Of a stretch of 64,000 nucleotides of DNA, positions 1 through 9,857 are shown one piece after another. Each line of letters begins with the position of its first letter. Positions within the stretch are counted from its first letter, which is position 1. Below the pieces are notes generated by a model. The model did no database searches, had not been told where the DNA came from, and was given only the letters and a program-made list of their open reading frames with translations. The stretch covers positions 199,833-263,832 of the forward strand of contig JACKLV010000003.1 of assembly GCA_024235755.1 (NCBI GenBank), read 5' to 3'. A program made the position numbers and the translations under genes. This stretch comes from Burkholderiales bacterium (GTDB lineage: Bacteria > Pseudomonadota > Gammaproteobacteria > Burkholderiales > Nitrosomonadaceae).

Positions 1-1007
1 GAATATGCTGATGCCCCGAGCGCGACGGTCATGTAACCCAATTGTGAAAGAGTCGAGTACGCCACAACTCGCTTGATATCGTTTTGAACGACTGCTACTA
101 ACGCCATAAATAGGGTAGTTATCCCACCAACCACCAGAACGGTCGAAAGCGCAACATCTGATAACTCAAACAATGGCGACATGCGCGCAACCATAAAAAT
201 GCCGGCGGTTACCATCGTAGCAGCATGAATTAATGCTGAAATGGGGGTCGGACCTTCCATTGAATCCGGCAACCATACATGGAGTGGAAACTGCGCAGAT
301 TTACCCATTGCACCGATAAACAACAAAATGCAGATAACCGTTATAATCAACCATGAAGTCCCGGGAATTAGCTCTACAGTTTTTTCAGCCATTTCTGGCG
401 CTTGTTCAAACACCATTGCATAATCCAATGTGCCGAAATGCATCAACACAAGCGCAATACCTAGTAAAAACCCGAAGTCACCAACTCTGTTAACCAGAAA
501 AGCTTTTAAATTGGCATAAATTGCGGTAGGACGCGTATACCAGAATCCAATCAATAAATACGATACCAGTCCGACCGCTTCCCAACCGAAAAACAGCTGT
601 AGGAAGTTATTCGACATAACTAGCATCATCATCGAAAATGTGAATAGTGAAATATAACTAAAGAATCTCTGGTAGCCCGGGTCTCCTTGCATATAACCAA
701 TTGTATAAATATGCACCATTAGCGAGACCAGACTGACCACTACCATCATGGTAGCTGATAACTGGTCAATCAGAAAACCGATTTCAAAACTAGTATTACC
801 TGTTACCAGCCAGGTGTAGACGGTTCCGTTAAATATATTGCCATTCAAAACATCCCAGAAAATGATCAAAGATGCAATAAACGAAACAAATACCAAGGAA
901 ATGGTAACTCGATGACTCCATACCGTGCCAATATTGCGGCCAAATAATCCAGCAACGATAGCCCCTATCAATGGTGCTATCGGAACTAGTAAATAAAGTG
1001 TTTGCAT
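1..1007 (-). CDS. nuoL: NADH-quinone oxidoreductase subunit L (N-terminal part, cut by window edge)
   Basis: This is the 5' part of the large antiporter-like membrane subunit of complex I, involved in proton pumping. The frame is open from an ATG at 1005-1007 to the left edge, about 335 codons. The start reads MQTLYLLVPIAPLIGAIVAG and is followed by further hydrophobic helices, typical of NuoL/ND5. It follows nuoK by about 60 bases on the same strand, the canonical order nuoK-nuoL. The C-terminal half, including the long lateral helix, and nuoM/nuoN would lie outside the window. Family identification rests on the N-terminal pattern and the operon position. Confidence 0.93.
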   Translation of the reverse strand, partial: MQTLYLLVPIAPLIGAIVAGLFGRNIGTVWSHRVTISLVFVSFIASLIIFWDVLNGNIFNGTVYTWLVTGNTSFEIGFLIDQLSATMMVVVSLVSLMVHIYTIGYMQGDPGYQRFFSYISLFTFSMMMLVMSNNFLQLFFGWEAVGLVSYLLIGFWYTRPTAIYANLKAFLVNRVGDFGFLLGIALVLMHFGTLDYAMVFEQAPEMAEKTVELIPGTSWLIITVICILLFIGAMGKSAQFPLHVWLPDSMEGPTPISALIHAATMVTAGIFMVARMSPLFELSDVALSTVLVVGGITTLFMALVAVVQNDIKRVVAYSTLSQLGYMTVALGASAY

Positions 1008-1066
1008 TTCAATTTATTTATCTAAAAGTCGGTTATTCGTTTTTATTCTGAATAATGTAAATTTAC

Positions 1067-1372
1067 TTAACCTTTCAACCGATCCAAATCATCTACATTA
1101 ATTGTTCGCAGGTTACGAAACAAAACGACTAATATTGCCAGTCCAATAGCCGCCTCAGCTGCAGCAACTGTCAAAATGAAAAAGACAAAAACCTGCCCCG
1201 ATATATCCTGCAGATAGTGTGAAAAGGCAACAAAATTCATATTGACTGCGAGCAGCATTAATTCAATCGACATCAAAATAATAATGACATTTTTCCTGTT
1301 AAGAAAAATGCCAACTATACCGATCGAAAACAAAATTGCACCAAGTACCAGATAATGAGATAACGATACCAA
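1067..1372 (-). CDS. nuoK: NADH-quinone oxidoreductase subunit K
   Basis: This is a small three-helix membrane subunit of complex I, 101 residues, the usual length. Conserved features visible are SLSHYL at the N-terminus, the second helix with IELMLLAVNMNF (membrane glutamate of the proton path) and the C-terminal INVDDLDRLKG. The start is a TTG at 1370-1372: no ATG lies upstream in frame near it, the next Met is about 33 residues in (too late), and a GAGG motif sits 8 bases before the TTG. It lies between nuoJ and nuoL in the normal order. Confidence 0.96.
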   Translation of the reverse strand: MVSLSHYLVLGAILFSIGIVGIFLNRKNVIIILMSIELMLLAVNMNFVAFSHYLQDISGQVFVFFILTVAAAEAAIGLAILVVLFRNLRTINVDDLDRLKG

Positions 1373-1432
1373 TCTAACTACCTCTTTTTTTTAATTCAAT
1401 AAGCGCTACGAATACAAACAACAACGCAGTTT

Positions 1433-2038
1433 TTAATTTTTTTTATCTGCCTGCATCGAAACAATACGCAAACGATCCTCTTTTTTAACACTAACTTGTT
1501 TCGCAATATCCAGCGATTTTTTGTCTTCCCGATGACGCAGCGTTAGTGCAATAGCAGCAATCATAGCGACTAGCAGCAGCACCGCTGCCAATTCAAAAGC
1601 ATAGACATATTCTGTGTACAGTAACCGTCCCAATTCCTTAGTGTTACTATAATCCGCCGCCTTTGGTTCGGGTGCCGGCATTTCTTCCAAGCTAAAGTAC
1701 TGCCCAAACATTATCATGGCAATCTCGACTACCATCACCAGTGCCACCAGACCACCAAGCGGAAACCATTTCCAGAACCCTTCCCGCAGCTTGTCTAGGT
1801 TAATATCCAGCATCATTACGACAAATAAGAATAGCACCATGACGGCACCTACATATACCAGAACAAGTGTTATGGCCAAAAACTCAGCTTCCAGCAACAA
1901 CCAGAGCCCTGCACAAGTAACAAATGCCAAAACCAACAACAATGCAGAATAAACCGGATTACGAACTGTGATAACGCCTAACGCTGACGCAATGAGCACA
2001 GTTGAAAAAAAATAAAAAATAATATCCTGAAAAATCAT
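1433..2038 (-). CDS. nuoJ: NADH-quinone oxidoreductase subunit J
   Basis: This is a membrane subunit of complex I, 201 residues with about five hydrophobic segments. The third segment, with AITLVLVYVGAVMVLFLFVVM, is the NuoJ/ND6 signature containing the conserved Tyr-Val-Gly-Ala stretch (pi-bulge helix in known structures). The C-terminal tail after the last helix is charged and probably cytoplasmic. The ATG at 2036-2038 is 20 bases downstream of nuoI, consistent with one operon. Confidence 0.96.
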   Translation of the reverse strand: MIFQDIIFYFFSTVLIASALGVITVRNPVYSALLLVLAFVTCAGLWLLLEAEFLAITLVLVYVGAVMVLFLFVVMMLDINLDKLREGFWKWFPLGGLVALVMVVEIAMIMFGQYFSLEEMPAPEPKAADYSNTKELGRLLYTEYVYAFELAAVLLLVAMIAAIALTLRHREDKKSLDIAKQVSVKKEDRLRIVSMQADKKN

Positions 2039-2057
2039 TAGTGTTTACCTGTCCGCA

Positions 2058-2546
2058 TCAACGAAAACGCGCATCGGCCTCTCTATCCTTGGCAATTTGT
2101 TCTTCATAGCGATCCCCGATTGCGAGCAGCATTTCTTTGGTATAAATCAAATCGCCTCTTTTTTCACCATGATATTCAAGAATTCGCGTCTCCACAATTG
2201 AATCCACTGGACAAGATTCCTCACAAAATCCACAGAAAATACATTTTGCAAGATCAATATCATACCGCGTCGTTCTTCTAGTACCATCCTCTCGCTGTTC
2301 TGAATCTATGGTAATAGCCATAGCCGGACATACAGCCTCGCACAATTTACATGCTATACACCGTTCTTCGCCGTTTGGATAACGTCTCAGTGCATGCAAC
2401 CCTCGAAAGCGCGGAGACTGTGGTGTTTTTTCTTCCGGGTAATGAACGGTGATTTTGGGTTTGAACAAATAACGCCCCGTTACCAGCAGGCCTTTCCACA
2501 GTTCCAGTAACAGGAAAGTGCTAAATAATTTTTTGATTCGATTCAT
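2058..2546 (-). CDS. nuoI: NADH-quinone oxidoreductase subunit I (2x 4Fe-4S ferredoxin-like)
   Basis: This peripheral-arm subunit of complex I carries clusters N6a and N6b. At 162 residues it has the family length. Two complete 4Fe-4S motifs are visible, CIACKLCEAVCP (about residue 61) and CIFCGFCEESCP (about residue 100). The N-terminal segment LLLELWKGLLVTGRYLF is the amphipathic membrane-contact helix seen in NuoI. It lies between nuoH and nuoJ as in other bacteria. Confidence 0.97.
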   Translation of the reverse strand: MNRIKKLFSTFLLLELWKGLLVTGRYLFKPKITVHYPEEKTPQSPRFRGLHALRRYPNGEERCIACKLCEAVCPAMAITIDSEQREDGTRRTTRYDIDLAKCIFCGFCEESCPVDSIVETRILEYHGEKRGDLIYTKEMLLAIGDRYEEQIAKDREADARFR

Positions 2547-2561
2547 AATACAGTCTCTTTT

Positions 2562-3659
2562 CTAGAACCAGAGATTAAGTGGAAAACTATTTCTTATCGA
2601 CTCTGGCAGCTGCATAATGGCGCCTAATACAACTATCCAAACGATAGTAATTGGAATAAATACCTTCCAGCCTAATCTCATGATTTGATCATACCGATAC
2701 CGCGGAAATGTCGCGCGGAACCAGAGAAAAAAGAATAACAAAAATGCTATTTTTAATAACAACCAGATAAAGCCCGGTATCATATTCAATGGAGCAATAT
2801 CTATCGGTGGTAACCAGCCTCCCAAGAACAAGAGAGCAGTTAAAGTAGCCACCAATATCATATTGGCATATTCAGCCAGAAAAAACACGGTAAACGCCAT
2901 ACCTGAATAATCAACATGAAAACCGGCTACAATTTCAGATTCACCTTCGGCCACATCAAATGGCGCACGATTCGTTTCTGCCACACCTGATATGAAATAT
3001 ACCAGAAACATCGGAAACAACGGGATTAGATACCAATGCAACATATTGCCCCCCTGTTGACCCTTTACGATATCCCCAAGATTCAGACTTTGCGACATCA
3101 TCAACACACACACCAGCGCAAATCCCATAGCGAGTTCATAAGAAACCACCTGTGCTGCGGAGCGCATCGCGCCTAGAAATGCATATTTTGAATTAGATGC
3201 CCATCCAGCAATGATTACACCGTAAACACCCATGGATGTCATTGCAAGGATATATAAAAGCCCGGCGTTAATATCTGCCAGAACCAGTTCTGCAGAAAAC
3301 GGCACCACAGCCCATGCCGCCAAAGCCGGCATTATTGTCAGTATCGGTGCAAGAATAAACAAAAATTTGTTAGCCCCTGTCGGTATAACAATCTCTTTCA
3401 TCAACGCCTTTACGGCATCTGCTATCGGCTGGCCCCAACCGCGTAACCAGGGAATACCAAAAAACGTGACACGATTGGGTCCCACACGTATTTGCATATA
3501 AGCAATAATCTTGCGCTCTGCAAAAGTAAGATACGCCACTCCGAGCAGCAAAGGAACTACAATTGCAAAAATAAACGTAACATTGGTTGAGAGTATAAAC
3601 AGCATAGAACCCCATTCTGTTCCAAAAATCTGCTCAAACAACTGTCGTAAAGATTCCAT
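2562..3659 (-). CDS. nuoH: NADH-quinone oxidoreductase subunit H
   Basis: This is the membrane subunit of complex I that forms the quinone-entry site with NuoB and NuoD. It has about 365 residues and eight or more hydrophobic segments. The conserved stretches AERKIIAYMQIRVGPNRV, AETNRAPFDVAEGESEIVAG and RATFPRYRYDQIMRLGWK are the classical ND1/NuoH motifs. I place the start at the ATG 3657-3659, which has an AGGA 7 bases upstream; a TTG directly before it is less likely. Confidence 0.97.
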   Translation of the reverse strand: MESLRQLFEQIFGTEWGSMLFILSTNVTFIFAIVVPLLLGVAYLTFAERKIIAYMQIRVGPNRVTFFGIPWLRGWGQPIADAVKALMKEIVIPTGANKFLFILAPILTIMPALAAWAVVPFSAELVLADINAGLLYILAMTSMGVYGVIIAGWASNSKYAFLGAMRSAAQVVSYELAMGFALVCVLMMSQSLNLGDIVKGQQGGNMLHWYLIPLFPMFLVYFISGVAETNRAPFDVAEGESEIVAGFHVDYSGMAFTVFFLAEYANMILVATLTALLFLGGWLPPIDIAPLNMIPGFIWLLLKIAFLLFFFLWFRATFPRYRYDQIMRLGWKVFIPITIVWIVVLGAIMQLPESIRNSFPLNLWF

Positions 3660-3682
3660 CAATAAATCCTAAGTCTTTAGCA

Positions 3683-6082
3683 CTAGATCTTTTCTACTGC
3701 AATTTCCCCAAACAATGCGCCTAACGCAAATGTTTTCGGATGAGCGCCAGGAATGCGTACACAATCGACGGGTAATTTCTCGTCACAAGCTGCTTCTAAT
3801 TGCACCGCCTCGTCACCTTGTGTAACACGAATTTGATCACCCGTGCTGACACCCAGTTTCTGCATTAAAGATAAAGACATCCATGCGTAAATATTGCTCG
3901 CATCCCGGGTCTGCTGCAACGACTCTGCTCGGCGTACAATTGGATCAGCACTGTAAATCGGTATTTCGCCAATACGTTGAATGACATTTTCTTGACGAAT
4001 ACCCAGAACTGACACAGAGCCTCTAAGACTATTACTTAGATATTTATCCAATTCGACACTATTCGAAAAGATGTCATCGCGAATTTGCTCCGCCGTTTCA
4101 TAATCAAAACCACTCAAATTTAAAATATTAGCCAAGACTCGTAACACTTTCCATGCCGGTCTTGCATCACCCAGCGGCGCAACCACACCGTTAAAATTCT
4201 GAATACACCCCTCTGTATTGACAAAAGTCCCCGAGGTTTCGGTAAATGGCGCTATAGGAAGCACGACATCAGCATATTCATGCACATTACCTTGATATGC
4301 GCTCAGCGACACCACAAAATCGGACGCCCTCATTGCGTTCATCGCCTGTTGCGCATTATATGTATCAAACTCGGGCTCAACGTTCATGAGAATAAAGCCA
4401 CGGCATTTGTTTTCGGCAGCTCCTCCTAGCATCTGCGCAGCATTTAGCCCAACAGACACGCCCGAATATAAGCCGACAGAGGAAGATAAACCGGTTAAAT
4501 CCGGGATAGCACCTGCCATATAGGCACCTACACTGTTCGCCGCTTCACCCAGAACACCAAAAGCCGCCCCAGTCACTTCGGCAATTGCATTCGACAGGAT
4601 ATGAATTTTTGTATAATCCGGATGGTGTTGCGCCAAATTCCCTAAATATACTGCTGCTGGTGCATTTCCTATTAAACTCGCAACAACGTCTTGCGTTTGT
4701 TCTGTACTCTGAACAGACGCGAGGATATCCTTAAGTTCCTGTGGAAAATCAATATGTTTTACCGTTAGCGCAGCTTTCAGGATTTCAGCAAGTGTCTGCA
4801 CAATCATATCCGGAGCAACTATGATTTTACTGTTGACCACAGTTAGCAGGTCATCATCGACAGGATTTACAATGTTAAGTTGCGTTCCTTTTTTTACCGT
4901 CTGTCTGATTCTTTGTGCTATCAGCGGATGATCTTTTCGTAAGGTACTGCCAACTATCAGTATCGATTTCAGTTCCGATATTCCTGCAATACTCGTACCT
5001 AACCATGGAATACCATGCAATTGCTTATCCGCACTGAAGTCTGATTGACGTAAACGGTGATCAATATTACCGCTTCCAAGTTCGCGCATCAATTTTTGCA
5101 ACAAATACAATTCTTCAGTTGTACTATGCGCAGAACCAAGTGCACCTAAACCCTGAGCCCCGTATTTTTCTTTTACTGCTAACAGGTTATTCGCGGTATA
5201 CTCAAGCGCTTCCTGCCACTCACATTCTTGCCACACGCCATCCCGCTTGATCATAGGCGACGTCAAACGGTCTTCCGAATTCAGACCTTCGTAGGAAAAA
5301 CGATCCTTGTCAGAAAGCCAGCACTCATTGATGGCCTCGTTATCTCGAGGCAATATACGCATGACACGGTTATGTTTTACCTGAACAACCAAATTGGAAC
5401 CCAGTCCACAGTGTGGACTGATCGACTTTCTGCGTGACAATTCCCATGTGCGCGCCGTATAGCGAAATGGTTTGCTGACTAATGCGCCTACCGGACAAAG
5501 GTCAATTACATTGCCTGACAGTTCTGAATCTACAGTTTTACCAACGAAGGACAGGATTTCAGAATGCTCACCGCGCCCGGCCATGCCGAGTTCCATAATA
5601 CCCGCAATCTCCTGACCAAAACGCACACATCGCGTACAGTGTATACATCTTGTCATGTCAGTTGAAATTAATGGGCCAAGATTTTTATTGGAAACTACCC
5701 GTTTCGCTTCCTGATAACGCGATCCGCTGGAACCATAGCCAACGGCAAGATCCTGCAACTGACACTCTCCTCCTTGGTCACAAATTGGGCAATCCAATGG
5801 ATGATTAATCAGTAAAAACTCCATAACGCCTTTTTGTGCTGTTACTGCCTGCTTGGAATGCGTATAGACTTTCATGCCATCCATAACAGGCGTAGCACAA
5901 GCTGGCAACGGCTTGGGAGCCTTCTCAACCTGAACCAAGCACATACGGCAATTTGCCGCTATTGACAATTTTTTGTGATAGCAAAAATGAGGGATATAGA
6001 TGCCAATCTCTTTGGCACCATCCATAATGGTACTACCTTTGGGTACAGAAACCTGCTTACCGTCGATTTCGATATTGACCAT
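3683..6082 (-). CDS. nuoG: NADH-quinone oxidoreductase subunit G (Fe-S / molybdopterin-fold)
   Basis: This is the large Fe-S subunit of the NADH-oxidising arm, 799 residues. Near the N-terminus is a 2Fe-2S ferredoxin domain (cysteines in CYHKK, CRMCLV and ACATP). It is followed by the His-Cys cluster region HPLDCPICDQGGECQLQD and the 4Fe-4S motif CIHCTRCVRFGQE with CPVGAL. The remaining roughly 550 residues have the molybdopterin-oxidoreductase fold, without function as an Mo enzyme in this family. A 93-base gap separates it from nuoF, the largest within nuoA-nuoL; I see no terminator there. Confidence 0.97.
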   Translation of the reverse strand: MVNIEIDGKQVSVPKGSTIMDGAKEIGIYIPHFCYHKKLSIAANCRMCLVQVEKAPKPLPACATPVMDGMKVYTHSKQAVTAQKGVMEFLLINHPLDCPICDQGGECQLQDLAVGYGSSGSRYQEAKRVVSNKNLGPLISTDMTRCIHCTRCVRFGQEIAGIMELGMAGRGEHSEILSFVGKTVDSELSGNVIDLCPVGALVSKPFRYTARTWELSRRKSISPHCGLGSNLVVQVKHNRVMRILPRDNEAINECWLSDKDRFSYEGLNSEDRLTSPMIKRDGVWQECEWQEALEYTANNLLAVKEKYGAQGLGALGSAHSTTEELYLLQKLMRELGSGNIDHRLRQSDFSADKQLHGIPWLGTSIAGISELKSILIVGSTLRKDHPLIAQRIRQTVKKGTQLNIVNPVDDDLLTVVNSKIIVAPDMIVQTLAEILKAALTVKHIDFPQELKDILASVQSTEQTQDVVASLIGNAPAAVYLGNLAQHHPDYTKIHILSNAIAEVTGAAFGVLGEAANSVGAYMAGAIPDLTGLSSSVGLYSGVSVGLNAAQMLGGAAENKCRGFILMNVEPEFDTYNAQQAMNAMRASDFVVSLSAYQGNVHEYADVVLPIAPFTETSGTFVNTEGCIQNFNGVVAPLGDARPAWKVLRVLANILNLSGFDYETAEQIRDDIFSNSVELDKYLSNSLRGSVSVLGIRQENVIQRIGEIPIYSADPIVRRAESLQQTRDASNIYAWMSLSLMQKLGVSTGDQIRVTQGDEAVQLEAACDEKLPVDCVRIPGAHPKTFALGALFGEIAVEKI

Positions 6083-6175
6083 CAGCTAAAATTCTTGTTT
6101 TTAAAGTTTTTTGTAAATTGATCCAAGCGCTAATTAATTGATTTTCAATCAAACGAGATTAAAACACTCATACGA

Positions 6176-7453
6176 CTACACCATGCATTTCTTGTGTTCT
6201 ATATGATATGCAAATTCTTCTCTGAAATGCTGAATCATGGCACGAACCGGCATGGCTGCGGCATCACCTAATGCACAAATTGTACGGCCCTGGATATTAT
6301 CAGCAATATCGTCAAGCAAATCTAGATCTTCCTGGCGACCCTTTCCATGCTCAATGCGATTAACAATTCGATAAAGCCAACCTGTACCCTCCCGACACGG
6401 CGTGCATTGACCACAGGATTCTTCAAAATAAAAATAAGATAAGCGCTCAAGCGCTCTCACCATACAAGTCGTCTCATCCATAATAATGACTGCACCCGAC
6501 CCCAACATGGAGCCTGCTTTTGCTATAGAATCATAATCCATAGCTGTTTCCATCATAACATCGCCAGGGAGTACCGGCATTGAAGAACCTCCTGGTATGC
6601 AACCCTTCAGCTTGCGTCCACCACGCATTCCTCCAGCCAGTTCCAGCAACTCAGCAAACGGTGTACCAAGCGGGATTTCATAATTCCCCGGTTTGTTCAC
6701 ATGGCCGGAAATTGAAAAAATTTTTGTGCCGCCATTATTTGGTTTGCCTAACTTTAAATACTGCTCGCCACCGTTGCGAATGATCCAAGGAACTGATGCA
6801 AAAGTTTCAGTATTGTTAATCGTAGTAGGCTTTCCATATAAACCAAAATTTGCTGGGAAAGGGGGTTTAAAACGTGGCTGACCTTTTTTACCTTCTATAG
6901 ATTCAAGCAGGGCCGTTTCCTCACCACAAATATAAGCACCATATCCATGATGATTATACAGCTGAAAACCAAAGGATGATCCTAGAATATTATCACCGAG
7001 ATATCCCGCAGCTCTCGCTTCTTCTACTGCTTCTTCCATTCGCTCATAGGTTTCCCATATCTCCCCATGAATATAATTATAGCCAGCTTTCGCACCCATT
7101 GCATATGCAGCGATAATCATCCCCTCTATGAGGATATGCGGGTTATAACGCAAGATGTCGCGATCTTTAAATGTTCCGGGCTCACCTTCATCCGAGTTAC
7201 ATACGATATATTTATCCCCTTGATAATCCTTGGGCATAAAACTCCATTTCAAACCGGTCGGAAAACCCGCTCCACCGCGCCCACGCAACGCGGATAACTT
7301 AACCTCCTCAATAATTGCTTCAGGAGTTAAGTTTTGCGATAAAATTTTTCTCAGCGCAGCATAGCCGTCGCGCTTTTCATAACTCTTCAAACGCCAGTTA
7401 TCCGGATCCGCTGGATCGACACCGTTGAGTAAAGTGAGCGGATATTGTTTCAT
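6176..7453 (-). CDS. nuoF: NADH-quinone oxidoreductase subunit F (NADH/FMN-binding)
   Basis: This subunit binds NADH and FMN and carries the N3 4Fe-4S cluster. It has 425 residues, the normal length. The glycine-rich NADH site GRGGAGFPTGLKW is near residue 60, the FMN-binding ICGEETALLES near residue 180, and the cluster motif ESCGQCTPCREG near residue 350 with a later Cys in GRTICALGDAA. Its ATG overlaps the end of nuoE by 4 bases, suggesting translational coupling. Confidence 0.98.
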   Translation of the reverse strand: MKQYPLTLLNGVDPADPDNWRLKSYEKRDGYAALRKILSQNLTPEAIIEEVKLSALRGRGGAGFPTGLKWSFMPKDYQGDKYIVCNSDEGEPGTFKDRDILRYNPHILIEGMIIAAYAMGAKAGYNYIHGEIWETYERMEEAVEEARAAGYLGDNILGSSFGFQLYNHHGYGAYICGEETALLESIEGKKGQPRFKPPFPANFGLYGKPTTINNTETFASVPWIIRNGGEQYLKLGKPNNGGTKIFSISGHVNKPGNYEIPLGTPFAELLELAGGMRGGRKLKGCIPGGSSMPVLPGDVMMETAMDYDSIAKAGSMLGSGAVIIMDETTCMVRALERLSYFYFEESCGQCTPCREGTGWLYRIVNRIEHGKGRQEDLDLLDDIADNIQGRTICALGDAAAMPVRAMIQHFREEFAYHIEHKKCMV

Positions 7454-7926
7454 TTGCCCATTTCCTCCAACATGTCATCAATTTTTTCATGGGACATAAA
7501 ACTGCACATACGCTTGTTATTCACCAGCATAACCGGCGCATCACCACAAGCTCCCATACACTCACCTTCCTTCAAAGTAAATTTTCCATCCGGTGTCGTT
7601 TGATTGAACTCTATTCCCAATTTTTGTTTCAGGTATTCTGCAGCATCGTTTCCACCAGATAGTGCACAGGGCAAATTGGTACAGACAGTTATCTTGTGTT
7701 GACCTACAGGCTCAAGGTTATACATGTTATAAAATGTTGCGACCTCATACACCGCAATAGCAGGCATACCTAAATAGTCCGCAACAAAATCCATTGTCTC
7801 ACTTGCCAGCCATCCTTTTTCATCCTGCGCAATTGCCAGAGCCGACATCACTGCGGATTGCTTTTGATCTACAGGATATTTTGCTATTTCATGGTCAATC
7901 TTTTTTAGGGATTCAGCACTTAACAT
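7450..7926 (-). CDS. nuoE: NADH-quinone oxidoreductase subunit E (2Fe-2S)
   Basis: This thioredoxin-fold subunit carries the N1a 2Fe-2S cluster, 158 residues. The four ligands are seen in CTNLPC (about residue 82) and in GECMGACGDAPVM (about residue 123-127). The N-terminal helical bundle with ALAIAQDEKGWL and the VYEVATFYNMY segment are typical. It lies 5 bases after nuoD and overlaps nuoF. Confidence 0.97.
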   Translation of the reverse strand: MLSAESLKKIDHEIAKYPVDQKQSAVMSALAIAQDEKGWLASETMDFVADYLGMPAIAVYEVATFYNMYNLEPVGQHKITVCTNLPCALSGGNDAAEYLKQKLGIEFNQTTPDGKFTLKEGECMGACGDAPVMLVNNKRMCSFMSHEKIDDMLEEMGK

Positions 7927-7931
7927 CTCAA

Positions 7932-9185
7932 TTATCTATCAATTTCACCAAAGACTATATCTTGTGTCCCAATAATCGCTACTACATCAGCAATCATATG
8001 ACCACGCGACATTTCATCAAGCGCGGCCAAATGCGCAAAACCAGGCGCCCGGATTTTTAATCGATACGGTTTGTTGGCGCCGTTGGATACCAAATATATG
8101 CCGAATTCCCCCTTAGGATGTTCAACACCAACATAGGCTTCACCCGGAGGAACATGAAATCCTTCAGAAAAAAGTTTGAAATGATGAATCATTTCCTCCA
8201 TATTCTGCTTCATGTCGATACGCGACGGCGGCGCAACTTTATGATTATCGGTTATTACTGGCCCGGGGTTTTTACGCAACCAGTCGACACACTGCTTAAT
8301 AATCCGATTAGACTGACGGAATTCCTCCATACGTACCAAGTAGCGGTCATAACAGTCACCGTTTACGCCCACAGGAATATCAAAATCAAGCCGGTCATAG
8401 ACTTCATAAGGTTGCTTTTTTCTCAAGTCCCATTCCACACCTGAACCTCGCAACATTGGTCCAGTAAACCCTAGCGCCTTCGCGCGCTCAGGCGATACTA
8501 CGCCGACATCAACAAGCCGCTGCTTCCAAATACGATTATCCGTTAACAACGTTTCATATTCATCTACATAAGTCGGAAAACGCTCTGTAAAATCTTCAAT
8601 GAAATCCAGCAAGGAACCTTCACGATTCTGATTTCTTATACGCGTTTGTTTATCAGTGTGAATAGTTGACGCCTGATACTTTGGCATCGTATCCGGCAAA
8701 TCACGGTATACACCGCCTGGCCGATAATAAGCTGCGTGCAGTCTCGCACCCGAAACAGCTTCATAACAATCCATCAGATCTTCCCGCTCACGGAACGCGT
8801 AAAGAAACATGGTCATGGCTCCGACATCTAGCGCATGCGCGCCGATCCACAACAGATGATTTAAAATACGCGTAATTTCATCAAACATCACGCGTATATA
8901 TTGCGCCCGTAACGGCACCTCAAGCTGGAGCAATTTTTCGATAGCCATGACATAAGCATGCTCATTGACCATCATGGAAACATAATCTAAACGATCCATG
9001 TAAGGAACAGACTGCAAGTATGTCTTATTTTCCGCAAGCTTCTCAGTGGCACGATGTAACAGCCCAATATGCGGGTCTGCACGCCGAACCACTTCCCCAT
9101 CCAACTCTAGAACCAACCGCAAAACCCCGTGTGCCGCCGGATGCTGTGGTCCAAAATTCATGGTGTAATTTCTAATTTCCGCCAT
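7932..9185 (-). CDS. nuoD: NADH-quinone oxidoreductase subunit D
   Basis: This 49-kDa-type subunit forms the quinone-reduction pocket with NuoB. It has 417 residues. The N-terminal motif NFGPQHPAAHGVLRLVLELDGE holds the conserved pocket histidine region, and HIGLLHRATEKLAE, the YRPGGVYRDLP segment and the C-terminal DIVFGEIDR ending are all present. It is separate from nuoC, as in most proteobacteria other than enterics, where nuoCD is fused. Confidence 0.98.
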   Translation of the reverse strand: MAEIRNYTMNFGPQHPAAHGVLRLVLELDGEVVRRADPHIGLLHRATEKLAENKTYLQSVPYMDRLDYVSMMVNEHAYVMAIEKLLQLEVPLRAQYIRVMFDEITRILNHLLWIGAHALDVGAMTMFLYAFREREDLMDCYEAVSGARLHAAYYRPGGVYRDLPDTMPKYQASTIHTDKQTRIRNQNREGSLLDFIEDFTERFPTYVDEYETLLTDNRIWKQRLVDVGVVSPERAKALGFTGPMLRGSGVEWDLRKKQPYEVYDRLDFDIPVGVNGDCYDRYLVRMEEFRQSNRIIKQCVDWLRKNPGPVITDNHKVAPPSRIDMKQNMEEMIHHFKLFSEGFHVPPGEAYVGVEHPKGEFGIYLVSNGANKPYRLKIRAPGFAHLAALDEMSRGHMIADVVAIIGTQDIVFGEIDR

Positions 9186-9231
9186 ATTTTTAATATCTTA
9201 TTCTTTTATCAACCAATTGCACATAACACTA

Positions 9232-9852
9232 TTACATATGGCCATTGCCATAGTTTTGTTCGCGGATCACATACGGTGTAATCTCACGTGGCTCGATACT
9301 GACCGGTTGATAAATAACACGCTTTTGTTCTTCATCGTAACGCATCTCAACATAACCTGAAATCGGAAAATCTTTTCGAAACGGATTACCAACAAAACCA
9401 TAATCGGTCAGTATTCTTCTTAAATCCGAATGACCTGAAAATACGATACCAAAAAGATCAAATGCTTCGCGTTCAAACCAATTTGCCCCCGGCCAGATTT
9501 TCATGACTGAATCCACGGCTGGAAATTCGGTTTCTTCTGCAAACACTTTCATCCGCAAACGATGATTATGACTAACTGACAGCAAATGATAAACTACCGC
9601 AAAACGCCTGCCATTGGATTGCCCTAAGGCATTCGTTTCATCGCCATATGTAGAATAATCTACCCCACACAAATCGACCAGTGTATCAAAACCCAAATCT
9701 TCATGATCACGTAAAACCTCACTGACCGAATGCACATCTTTTGCTCGAATTACAATTGTCAGTTCATCAAAAAGCTTATGCAAACTAACTAAGCGTTCTG
9801 CCAAAATACGTGTTAACGATTCGGCCAAAACTTCATGTCGGTTTTTATCCAT
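9232..9852 (-). CDS. nuoC: NADH-quinone oxidoreductase subunit C
   Basis: This is the 30-kDa-type peripheral subunit, 206 residues. The signature WPGANWFEREAFDLFGIVFSGH and the following LRRILTDYGFVGNPFRKDFP (about residues 120-165) are diagnostic. It starts at the ATG 9850-9852, 5 bases after nuoB, and is followed by nuoD after 46 bases. It carries no cofactor in this family. Confidence 0.97.
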   Translation of the reverse strand: MDKNRHEVLAESLTRILAERLVSLHKLFDELTIVIRAKDVHSVSEVLRDHEDLGFDTLVDLCGVDYSTYGDETNALGQSNGRRFAVVYHLLSVSHNHRLRMKVFAEETEFPAVDSVMKIWPGANWFEREAFDLFGIVFSGHSDLRRILTDYGFVGNPFRKDFPISGYVEMRYDEEQKRVIYQPVSIEPREITPYVIREQNYGNGHM

Positions 9853-9857
9853 AGAAT